Shown piece after piece: positions 6,675 to 12,664 of a stretch of 13,529 bases of DNA (positions are counted from its first letter, which is position 1; each line of letters opens with the position of its first letter). The stretch is from NCBI GenBank assembly GCA_002358555.1, contig DEPC01000238.1:1-13529 (forward strand). Direction: 5' to 3'. This DNA comes from Hungatella sp. UBA3402 (GTDB taxonomy: Bacteria > Bacillota > Clostridia > Lachnospirales > Lachnospiraceae). The notes below the pieces were generated by a model that saw nothing but the letters and a program-made list of their open reading frames with translations, did not search any database and was not told where the DNA came from. A program made the translations under genes and the position numbers.

Positions 6675-7703
6675 TTACCTCTTTCGATATCCTGTTTTAA
6701 AATCTACAAGACTTATCATATGTTCGATATCCCCTGCTAAAAATTTCTTTAAATTCTCTCCAGCAATCATAACAATTCTCTCAAAAGTTTCCTGTAAATG
6801 ATATTGTCCTGAAATATGAGGGGTGATAACCATTCTAGGAGCATCCCAAAGAGGATGGTCTGATGGCAGGGGCTCTGGGTCTGTCACATCTACCCCACAT
6901 CCTCCTAACCAGCCTTCTTTCAGTACCTTGCACAAAGCCTCAGTATCAATCGCATTACCTCTTCCCACATTGATAAGATAGGCTCCTGGCTTCATAAGAC
7001 GCAATCGTCTTTCATCTATGATATGATGAGTGCTTGGGCTGTTAGGCAGAGAAAGGGCAACAAAATCTGCTCTTGGAAGCAGTTGATCCAGACTTTCTGT
7101 CGTATAAAGTTCGTCTAAATATTCTGGTTTTTCCCCAGGGGTTCTGCGTACCCCAATCATATAGCTTCCAAGGGCTTTCATCCGCTTTGCATATTCTCCG
7201 CCAATATCTCCAAGTCCAACTATCAAAACAGTACTTCCCTGTACAGAAGTGACCCTTCCCATATCCTTCCATTGATGCTGGAGTTGATTATTATAATACT
7301 GATAAAATTTATTTTGCAGCAGAAAAGACATTCCCACCATATATTCCGAAATCGCCAGACCATATGCTCCCGTTGCGTTTGTTAAAATAGTTCCTGGTCT
7401 TAAAATTCCTGGCATACAATATGTGTCTGATCCAGCAAAATTTAATTGTATCCATTGTAGCCTTTTTGCATATTTTAACAGCCTTGGCTCCACATTTCCT
7501 ATAATAATATCTGCTTGACTCAGTTTTTCTTCTGTCATAGCCAGAGAAGAAATATCTTCGTCAAATTTTTCACAATTTATATCTTTTTGGGATGTGCAAA
7601 CCTTATCTGGTAATGTATAATAAAATCTGCATCCTGTCCCAATCTTCTCTAGATATTCTTTATGCCTTTGTTCTACAGGTATGGTTACTAATATATTTTT
7701 CAT
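6675..7703 (-). CDS. D-2-hydroxyacid dehydrogenase (NAD-binding, phosphoglycerate dehydrogenase-like)
   Basis: Numbered from the start chosen here, the protein has 342 residues and interconverts a D-2-hydroxy acid and its 2-keto acid with NAD(P). It has the family's two-domain layout: an N-terminal substrate domain, an NAD domain with GLGDIGGEYAKRM (GxGxxG, 163-169) and a returning C-terminal helix. The catalytic triad is intact: R248 in NVGRGN, E277 in DVTDPEPLP and H296 in TPHISG. The frame is open eleven codons further, to an ATG at 7736, but that start has no clear ribosome site, whereas GGAAAGGA (7715-7722) lies eleven bases before the ATG at 7703. The N-terminus MKNILVTIP is also natural for the family. 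The gene follows rpiB by 47 bases. Its substrate is unknown; glyoxylate, hydroxypyruvate or a sugar-derived acid are options. It is not a canonical SerA because it has no ACT domain. Confidence 0.87.
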   Translation of the reverse strand: MKNILVTIPVEQRHKEYLEKIGTGCRFYYTLPDKVCTSQKDINCEKFDEDISSLAMTEEKLSQADIIIGNVEPRLLKYAKRLQWIQLNFAGSDTYCMPGILRPGTILTNATGAYGLAISEYMVGMSFLLQNKFYQYYNNQLQHQWKDMGRVTSVQGSTVLIVGLGDIGGEYAKRMKALGSYMIGVRRTPGEKPEYLDELYTTESLDQLLPRADFVALSLPNSPSTHHIIDERRLRLMKPGAYLINVGRGNAIDTEALCKVLKEGWLGGCGVDVTDPEPLPSDHPLWDAPRMVITPHISGQYHLQETFERIVMIAGENLKKFLAGDIEHMISLVDFKTGYRKR

Positions 7704-7750
7704 ATTAAAATGATTCCTTTCCAAGAGTAATTCCATATCTGCCTGGTTTT

Positions 7751-8194
7751 TTAATCTCTGTTCTCAATTTCCGCCAACATATCAACTCGCCTTTGATGTC
7801 GTCCGCCCTCATATTCGGTATCTAGCCACGCATCGGTAATCATCTTAGCCATCTCAATACCAACAATCCTCGCACCAAATGCCAGTACATTAGAATTATT
7901 GTGTAACTTAGATAGCCGAGCTGTACATGGTTCACTGCATACACAGGCACGAACTCCCTTTACTTTATTCGCAGCTATGGATATTCCAACCCCAGTGCCA
8001 CAAATAGCAATGCCAAGGTCTACTTCCTTTGAGGCCACAGCCCTTCCCACTTTTTCCCCATATTCTGGATAATCACAGCTTTCTGATGTATGGCATCCCA
8101 TATCCAGAACTTCAATCCCTCTCTCCTCCAGATGTGCTTTAATAGCTAGCTTCATCTCCACCGCTGCATGGTCATTTCCAATTGCAATTTTCAT
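7751..8194 (-). CDS. rpiB: RpiB/LacAB-family sugar-phosphate isomerase (ribose-5-phosphate isomerase B)
   Basis: This 147-residue cytoplasmic isomerase interconverts ribose 5-phosphate and ribulose 5-phosphate, or a related aldose/ketose phosphate pair. The family fold is clear from MKIAIGNDHAAVEMK (phosphate-binding start), SCDYPEYG (39-46), GIAICGTGVGISIAANK (61-77) with catalytic C65, LHNNSNVLAFGARIVG (97-112) with H98, and the C-terminal RHQRRVDMLAEIE. These residues fit RpiB better than the LacA subunit of galactose-6-phosphate isomerase, but allose-6-phosphate or tetrose-phosphate substrates cannot be excluded from sequence. AGGAG (8203-8207, minus strand) lies eight bases before the ATG. 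It is followed by the dehydrogenase and glucosidase genes on the same strand, so it may feed sugar phosphates of that unit into the pentose phosphate pathway. Confidence 0.92.
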   Translation of the reverse strand: MKIAIGNDHAAVEMKLAIKAHLEERGIEVLDMGCHTSESCDYPEYGEKVGRAVASKEVDLGIAICGTGVGISIAANKVKGVRACVCSEPCTARLSKLHNNSNVLAFGARIVGIEMAKMITDAWLDTEYEGGRHQRRVDMLAEIENRD

Positions 8195-8321
8195 AAAACT
8201 GTCTCCTTTTTATTTTCTTGTCTCATGCTCTTTTTAAAATTTCTCTTTTTATATGTTTAAACTCACTTTTGAATATCTTTAAACCATTAGCTTCAAACAC
8301 AGTTCCCAGTGTTCCTTTTGG

Positions 8322-9431
8322 TCACAACAGCTTTCCAAAAAATTCCTGAACTCTGTCCAATCTAGAAGACATGCTTGTCAGTAATAAATCTGCTGTTGTA
8401 AATGCTACCATAGTTTCCAGAACCACCACTGCCCTTGGCACTATAATAGGGTCATGTCTTCCCTTTATCACAGTTTCTATCTCTTCGCCTTGGCGATTTA
8501 TGGTATTTTGCGCTATAGAGATAGATGGAGTAGGTTTAAACCCTGCCCTCACTACAATCTGACTTCCATCGCTGATACCTCCTAAGATGCCTCCAGAATG
8601 ATTCGTCAACTTTTCAATACTACCATCCAATCCTTTTATAAAGCTATCATTATTCACAGACCCAATACTTTTTGATGCCTGTAATCCGTCTCCTATCTCC
8701 ACAGTTTTAACTGCACCTATGGACATAATAGCATGTGCCAGCCTAGCATCCAATTTCTCAAAAACTGGCTCTCCAATTCCCGATGGAAGTCCATCTATGG
8801 TACACTCTGCCACTCCGCCTGCAGAATCGCCTTGAGCCATAAGATTATCTAAATAATTTTCTGCCTGGATTGCTGCCTTGGCATCAGGCATACAGAGCCG
8901 ATTTTGAAATCTCTCCTCTAAGTCAAAATTCTCCCTGCTGACCTCCACTTCTCCGATGGCCCTTGTGTATGCTGTCACTTGAATTCCTAAGTTTTCCAAA
9001 AGCTTTGCTGCCACAGCTCCTGCTGCCACACGGCCAATCGTTTCTCGGCCTGAAGAACGACCACCGCCTCGATAGTCCCTGAATCCATATTTCATGTCAA
9101 ATGTATAATCTGCATGACCAGGACGATATATATTTTTGATATTATCATAATCATGGGAACGCTGGTCTGTGTTGTGTACTACTAGGGAAATAGGGGTTCC
9201 TGTAGTTTTTCCCTCAAATGTACCAGACAATATCTCTACAATATCCCCCTCTTGGCGCTTTGTAGTAAACTTGCTCTGTCCTGGCTTTCTGCGGTCCAAA
9301 TATTTCTGGATATCGTCCTCACATAAAGTCAGCCCTGCTGGACAGCCATCAATTACAACACCAAGTCCTTTTCCATGAGATTCTCCCCAGGTTGTCATAG
9401 ACAACAGCGTTCCCCAAGTAGAACCTGCCAT
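8322..9431 (-). CDS. aroC: Chorismate synthase
   Basis: Chorismate synthase makes chorismate from 5-enolpyruvylshikimate-3-phosphate using reduced FMN, the last shared step to aromatic amino acids and folate. Signatures are TTWGESHG near the N-terminus (H19), RPGHADYT (H106), YGFRDYRGGGRSSGRET (115-131, FMN/phosphate binding), GGISDG and KPTPSIS near the C-terminus. From the start chosen here the protein has 369 residues, normal for the family. The frame stays open to an ATG at 9467, but AGGAGG lies inside that extension, seven bases before the ATG at 9431. MAGSTWGTLLSM is also the expected family N-terminus, so the longer start is rejected. No other shikimate gene is adjacent. It sits between a beta-propeller lactonase gene and rpiB on the same strand, with 126-127 base gaps and no clear promoter of its own. 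Confidence 0.96.
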   Translation of the reverse strand: MAGSTWGTLLSMTTWGESHGKGLGVVIDGCPAGLTLCEDDIQKYLDRRKPGQSKFTTKRQEGDIVEILSGTFEGKTTGTPISLVVHNTDQRSHDYDNIKNIYRPGHADYTFDMKYGFRDYRGGGRSSGRETIGRVAAGAVAAKLLENLGIQVTAYTRAIGEVEVSRENFDLEERFQNRLCMPDAKAAIQAENYLDNLMAQGDSAGGVAECTIDGLPSGIGEPVFEKLDARLAHAIMSIGAVKTVEIGDGLQASKSIGSVNNDSFIKGLDGSIEKLTNHSGGILGGISDGSQIVVRAGFKPTPSISIAQNTINRQGEEIETVIKGRHDPIIVPRAVVVLETMVAFTTADLLLTSMSSRLDRVQEFFGKLL

Positions 9432-9437
9432 ATCAAT

Positions 9438-9443
9438 TCCTCC
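9438..9443 (-). promoter_or_regulatory. Ribosome binding site that fixes the aroC start
   Basis: AGGAGG on the minus strand, seven bases before the ATG at 9431. It lies within the longer open frame that begins at 9467, so it argues for the shorter protein. Confidence 0.85.
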
Positions 9444-9501
9444 TAATTCTATAGACTTTTGTTCCATTCATGGAAACTCAAATTTCTTACAACATACATC
9501 A

Positions 9502-9542
9502 AAAGAGAGATACTGATAGATTACTATCAAATATCCCTCTTT
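9502..9542 (-). terminator. Imperfect hairpin terminator after the lactonase-like gene
   Basis: On the minus strand AAAGAGGGATATTTGATAG (9542-9524), loop TAAT and CTATCAGTATCTCTCTTT (9519-9502) pair along nearly the whole length, with a bulge and two G:U wobbles, and end in CTCTCTTTTGATG. It begins 16 bases after the lactonase stop codon. The wobbles pair only in the minus-strand transcript, supporting that orientation. The U tract is short, so some read-through into aroC is possible. Confidence 0.6.
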
Positions 9543-9557
9543 CCTCTGTATGCACCA

Positions 9558-10607
9558 TTACCTTACTTTTACAATGGCACAACAGTTAGGCTCGTCTACC
9601 TTCATCGGTTTAGTATTCATCACCAAAAGCCCTTTCTCATAATCCACATTAAAAAATGTGATAGTTCCTGACTCATGGTTAAAGGATGCCAAGTGTTTGT
9701 CATCAGGGAATATTGCAATATCCTTGGGATAAGCGCCGCTGATAGGAAGACAGCATAACAGCTCCAAAAGCCCTGTCTGAGTATCTCTTTTAAAGATACT
9801 AACCGTATCATCTCCCGCATTGCTGCAGAATAAATACTTTTCATCAGAAGAGAAGCGGATAGCACAAGCTGCAGTAAGCTGACTTAAAGGTTTCTTGCCT
9901 GTGGTGGGAATCGTCTGTATCTTTTCAACCTTTGGAGAGCGTTTTCCTGTCTGATAAGTATAGACATCAATCACATTCTTCACCTCATACATCAGATAGA
10001 TAAATTTTCCATCAGAGCTGAAGATAAAATGTCTAGGAGCAGATTCCAAATCACAAGGAATCGTATCTACCAATACCAACTGTTCCTCTGTGAATTTGTA
10101 AACCTTCACCTGGTCAACTCCCAAATCTGCTACCATGACAAATTTCCGGTCAGGTGTCAGACGAGTACAACTGATATGTGGGCGGAATGTTCTTTCTGCT
10201 ACACTTCCTAACCCCTTATGATACACTCCTGCTGCAATACTGCCTATTGTCCCATCTGGGTTTAAATGCATAACCGTAGCCTTGCCATCGTGATATCCAG
10301 ATACAAATAAATATTTCCCCTCTGGCTCTACAGAAAGCTGACATCCTCTCATACCTCGGATATTGGCTGTATTTAACCTTGTAATACTTCCATTTTCATG
10401 TATCCGGTAAGAAACCACTCCCTCATCTGCAATCGAATACAGGGTCTTTCCATCATACGATGCTACTAAGTAGGAAGAATTATCAATCTCCATCTCACAG
10501 CGTTTTTTAAATACTCCATGTTCTACATCTACATCATAAACCGTGATTCCTTTTGCATTGCCTGTGTAGGAGTAAGAACCTACATATGCCATGTATACAC
10601 CCTTCAT
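9558..10607 (-). CDS. 6-phosphogluconolactonase-like beta-propeller protein (lactonase family)
   Basis: The 349-residue cytoplasmic protein belongs to the seven-bladed lactonase propeller family (YbhE/Pgl type), whose characterised members hydrolyse 6-phosphogluconolactone. Repeating blade motifs are visible: LSVEPEGKYLFVSGYHDG (91-108), RPHISCTRLTPDRKFVMVAD (142-161), PRHFIFSSDGKFIYLMYEV (191-209), AIRFSSDEKYLFCSNAGDD (249-267) and GAYPKDIAIFPDDKHLASFN (291-310). RPH, the ADLG turn and PRH are family hallmarks near the active site. The chosen ATG at 10607 has AGGAGG nine bases upstream. An internal ATG at 10592, giving MAYVGSY, is possible because it has AAGGG seven bases upstream. No glucose-6-phosphate dehydrogenase gene is nearby, so the true substrate may be another sugar lactone. 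A hairpin follows the stop, suggesting a monocistronic unit. Confidence 0.85.
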   Translation of the reverse strand: MKGVYMAYVGSYSYTGNAKGITVYDVDVEHGVFKKRCEMEIDNSSYLVASYDGKTLYSIADEGVVSYRIHENGSITRLNTANIRGMRGCQLSVEPEGKYLFVSGYHDGKATVMHLNPDGTIGSIAAGVYHKGLGSVAERTFRPHISCTRLTPDRKFVMVADLGVDQVKVYKFTEEQLVLVDTIPCDLESAPRHFIFSSDGKFIYLMYEVKNVIDVYTYQTGKRSPKVEKIQTIPTTGKKPLSQLTAACAIRFSSDEKYLFCSNAGDDTVSIFKRDTQTGLLELLCCLPISGAYPKDIAIFPDDKHLASFNHESGTITFFNVDYEKGLLVMNTKPMKVDEPNCCAIVKVR

Positions 10608-10652
10608 CTTACTGACCCTCCTAGAAATTCCTGAGTTTTTTAAGCTGCTTTT

Positions 10653-10681
10653 ATAATATCACAGATTTCACAAAAAATCTA
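10653..10681 (-). promoter_or_regulatory. Candidate promoter of the lactonase-like gene
   Basis: On the minus strand TGATATTAT (10661-10653) is an extended -10 (TGnTATTAT), with a poor -35 TAGATT 17 bases upstream (10681-10676). Predicted transcription start is near 10646, about 40 bases before the ATG. Its -35 abuts the -35 of the opposite promoter, so the two could not be occupied independently. Confidence 0.4.
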
Positions 10682-10709
10682 TTGACAGCAGGATATTTTT
10701 CTGTATAAT
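10682..10709 (+). promoter_or_regulatory. Consensus sigma-A promoter upstream of the XRE-cupin gene
   Basis: Perfect TTGACA (10682-10687), a 16-base spacer and perfect TATAAT (10704-10709). Transcription would start near 10716, about 250 bases before the XRE start codon. Most of that distance is the hairpin at 10724-10778 and the inserted MITE-like element. Without the element the leader would be about 95 bases. Confidence 0.7.
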
Positions 10710-10723
10710 GGAATTTACGTGCT

Positions 10724-10789
10724 GTTTATAATTACTAAACTTTGAGCTTATATTTAGTATTAGTTAGTATTTGTAAACTTTTTGTTTTA
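10724..10789 (+). other. AT-rich leader hairpin followed by a U tract (possible attenuator)
   Basis: GTTTATAA (10724-10731) can pair with TTGTAAAC (10771-10778), one G:U included, around an inner perfect seven-base stem TACTAAA (10733-10739) / TTTAGTA (10753-10759). A second TTAGTAT copy just downstream of the inner arm could pair with the same left arm instead. TTTTTTGTTTT-type sequence follows (to 10789). The layout is that of an intrinsic terminator a few bases into the transcript, but the stems are nearly all A:U, so termination would be weak. Confidence 0.35.
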
Positions 10790-10791
10790 GA

Positions 10792-10949
10792 CTAGGGCGT
10801 GTCTGAAAGCTGTTTTCTGGCAAATGCAGGTCATAATTTGTGATAGATTTATACCAAATGAAAGAGGCATAGCGGGCTATATTGACTGAGTTTGGTACAG
10901 CAAATTAGGGCATACAGATGGCAGAAATAAGTTTTTAAATATCCCCTAG
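10792..10949. mobile_element. MITE-like non-autonomous element with CTAG target duplication
   Basis: CTAGGGCGTGTCTGAAA (10792-10808) and TTTTAAATATCCCCTAG (10933-10949) are terminal inverted repeats matching at 12 of 17 positions; four of the five mismatches are C/T or G/A transitions, as expected of decay. Both ends carry CTAG, the four-base target duplicated by IS5-group elements, leaving about 150 bases between. No transposase frame is inside. The insertion separates a consensus promoter from the XRE gene, and the right end lies one base from its ribosome site. From general recollection, elements beginning GGGCGTGTCTGAAA occur in gut Clostridia; this was not searched. Confidence 0.55.
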
Positions 10950-10963
10950 AAAGGGGCGCTGTC

Positions 10964-11497
10964 ATGAATATCGGTTTAAAACTGAAAGAGCTTCGCATTC
11001 TTAAAGGGCTTACCCAGGAGGAATTGGCCGACCGAGCAGAACTATCGAAGGGGTTTATCTCCCAGTTAGAACGGAACTTAACCTCCCCTTCCATTGCCAC
11101 TCTGCTTGATATCCTTCAATGCCTGGGAACAACCATTGGTGAATTTTTTAATGAATCACCAGAAGAACAAATTGTATTCGGCAAATCTGATTACTTTGAA
11201 AAATTGGACACCGAATTAAAAAATGAAATTAAATGGATTATCCCCAATGCTCAGAAAAATGTGATGGAACCTATCATGCTGACTTTGGAAGCTGAAGGCG
11301 AGACCTATCCAGATAATCCCCATGAGGGAGAGGAGTTTGGATATGTGCTTCAGGGAAGCATCGCCATTCACATCGGGAACAAAGTTTATCGTGCTAAAAA
11401 GGGGGAATCCTTTTATTTTGTGTCTGATAAGAAGCATTATCTTACCAGCAAATCTGGAGCTACTATTCTCTGGGTCAGTTCCCCACCCAGTTTTTAA
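10964..11497 (+). CDS. XRE-family transcriptional regulator with C-terminal cupin domain
   Basis: The 177-residue protein has a Cro/C1-type helix-turn-helix at about 5-62 (LKELRILKGLTQEELADRAE, then SKGFISQLERN) and a cupin_2 fold at about 105-175, including HEGEEFGYVLQGSIAIHIG (120-138) and KGESFYFVSDKKHYL (146-160). This architecture, shared with PuuR, is commonly found controlling polyamine or amino acid metabolism, with the cupin domain binding the small ligand or a metal. It lies 93 bases before potA on the same strand, which strongly suggests control of the polyamine transporter and probably itself. AAAGGGG (10950-10956) is seven bases before the ATG and can pair with CCCC of the neighbouring element end. 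A terminator-like hairpin overlaps its final codons. The actual ligand is not evident from sequence. Confidence 0.9.
   Translation: MNIGLKLKELRILKGLTQEELADRAELSKGFISQLERNLTSPSIATLLDILQCLGTTIGEFFNESPEEQIVFGKSDYFEKLDTELKNEIKWIIPNAQKNVMEPIMLTLEAEGETYPDNPHEGEEFGYVLQGSIAIHIGNKVYRAKKGESFYFVSDKKHYLTSKSGATILWVSSPPSF
11470..11495 (+). terminator. Hairpin plus U tract overlapping the XRE stop codon
   Basis: CTGGGT (11470-11475), a nine-base loop CAGTTCCCC and ACCCAG (11485-11490) form a perfect six-pair stem followed by TTTTT, whose last T begins the TAA stop codon. This has the form of a short intrinsic terminator between the regulator gene and potA. The stem is short, so partial read-through is likely. 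Confidence 0.5.
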
Positions 11498-11502
11498 AAT
11501 TC

Positions 11503-11519
11503 TGCCCCAAATTTAGGCA
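11503..11519. promoter_or_regulatory. Imperfect palindrome between the XRE gene and potA
   Basis: TGCCCCAAATTTAGGCA is symmetric at twelve of its sixteen non-central positions (outer TGCC/GGCA and inner AA/TT). It lies six bases after the XRE stop and could be an operator for potA. No convincing promoter is visible with it, so the role is speculative. Confidence 0.2.
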
Positions 11520-11590
11520 TGAAATCTTAGAAGAAGCTGCTGCAAACATACGATATCAATTTAAGTTTTAAGAATTCAGGAGGAAACGAT

Positions 11591-12664
11591 ATGAGCAGTC
11601 TCATTGATTTAATTGGCATCTCGAAAAGTTTTGACGGGACTCTGGTATTGGATGATTTAAATCTTTCTGTAAAAGAGAACACCTTTGTGACATTATTGGG
11701 CCCCAGTGGATGCGGGAAGACCACAACTCTGAGGATTATTGGTGGCTTTGAACATGCTGACACTGGAAAAGTTATTTTTGATGGACAAGATATCTCTAAT
11801 CTGCCTCCTAACAAGCGGCAGCTAAACACAGTATTCCAAAAATACGCCTTATTCACTCATATGAATATTGCAGAAAATATTGCCTTTGGCCTTAAAATTA
11901 AAAATAAATCAAAAGCTTACATACAAGATAAAATTAAGTATGCTTTAAAGCTGGTAAATTTAGATGGCTATGAACATCGAAGTGTAGACTCTCTAAGTGG
12001 CGGCCAGCAGCAGCGGATTGCCATTGCCAGGGCTATTGTCAACGAACCAAGGGTTCTTCTGTTAGATGAACCTTTAGGAGCTTTAGACTTAAAACTACGT
12101 CAGGATATGCAGTATGAGCTGATTCGTCTAAAAAATGAACTTGGCATCACATTTATCTATGTAACACATGACCAAGAAGAGGCATTAACCATGTCTGATA
12201 CGATTGTAGTCATGAATCAGGGCTATATCCAGCAGATGGGGACTCCAGAGCAGATTTACAATGAACCAGAAAATGCATTTGTGGCAGACTTTATTGGAGA
12301 AAGCAATATTGTCCATGGAACTATGATACGAGATGAACTGGTAGAAATTTTTGGAGCTAAGTTTGCCTGTGTAGATAAAGGCTTTGGAACCAATGCACCT
12401 GTAGATGTAGTAATTCGTCCTGAAGATATTGATTTAGTAAGTCCAGAGGAAGGAACCTTGCGAGCTGTCTGCACTCACTTAATCTTCAAGGGAGTTCATT
12501 ATGAGATGGAAGTAACCACCCCTGACGGCTTTGAATGGCTGGTTCACAGCACAGATATGTGTCCTGTAGGAAAAGAGGTGGGCATTCATGTTGACCCCTT
12601 TGACATTCAGATTATGAATAAACCAGAATCCGAAGATGAGGAGGCTGTGGGAGTCAATGAGTAA
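11591..12664 (+). CDS. potA: Spermidine/putrescine ABC transporter ATP-binding protein
   Basis: This 357-residue cytoplasmic ATPase powers polyamine uptake through PotB-PotC. All ABC motifs are intact: Walker A GPSGCGKTT (37-45), Q-loop Q83, signature LSGGQQQR (135-142), Walker B VLLLDEP (155-161), D-loop GALD and switch H193 in VTHDQEEA. The C-terminal part from about residue 235 (IGESNIVHG, then VVIRPEDIDLV) is the TOBE regulatory domain found in PotA-like ATPases. Length is close to the usual 360-380. AGGAGG lies seven bases before the ATG. It overlaps potB by eight bases, so the two are translationally coupled. The class also includes iron and thiosulfate importers; the PotB/PotC neighbours and the XRE-cupin regulator favour polyamines. 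Confidence 0.93.
   Translation: MSSLIDLIGISKSFDGTLVLDDLNLSVKENTFVTLLGPSGCGKTTTLRIIGGFEHADTGKVIFDGQDISNLPPNKRQLNTVFQKYALFTHMNIAENIAFGLKIKNKSKAYIQDKIKYALKLVNLDGYEHRSVDSLSGGQQQRIAIARAIVNEPRVLLLDEPLGALDLKLRQDMQYELIRLKNELGITFIYVTHDQEEALTMSDTIVVMNQGYIQQMGTPEQIYNEPENAFVADFIGESNIVHGTMIRDELVEIFGAKFACVDKGFGTNAPVDVVIRPEDIDLVSPEEGTLRAVCTHLIFKGVHYEMEVTTPDGFEWLVHSTDMCPVGKEVGIHVDPFDIQIMNKPESEDEEAVGVNE

Larger units (their letters stand above)
10608..10963. other. Divergent intergenic region, 356 bases, with promoters and a MITE-like element
   Basis: The region separates the lactonase-like gene (minus) from the XRE-cupin gene (plus). From left to right it holds the lactonase ribosome site, a minus-strand candidate promoter (10653-10681), an abutting consensus plus-strand promoter (10682-10709), an AT-rich hairpin with a U tract (10724-10789), a MITE-like element (10792-10949) and the XRE ribosome site (AAAGGGG, 10950-10956). 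No conserved open frame is present. Confidence 0.65.

Noticed and set aside
8285..8310. AACAC/GTGTT dyad after aroC as its terminator
   Set aside because: Only five pairs with an eight-base loop and no T run on the minus strand side.
9446..9451. TAGAAT on the minus strand as a -10 for aroC
   Set aside because: It would start transcription at or inside the AGGAGG ribosome site and has no -35 partner at a proper distance.
10882..10910. TTGACT inside the MITE-like element as a promoter for the XRE gene
   Set aside because: At 16-18 bases downstream only TTAGGG-like sequence is present, not a usable -10.
10849..11100. Minus-strand open frame of 83 codons across the XRE-cupin start
   Set aside because: It is antisense to the clear helix-turn-helix domain, crosses the mobile-element boundary, and shows no domain or supported start.
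11527..11856. Minus-strand open frame of 109 codons over the start of potA
   Set aside because: It is antisense to the Walker A region of potA, an unmistakable coding frame, and has no recognisable product.
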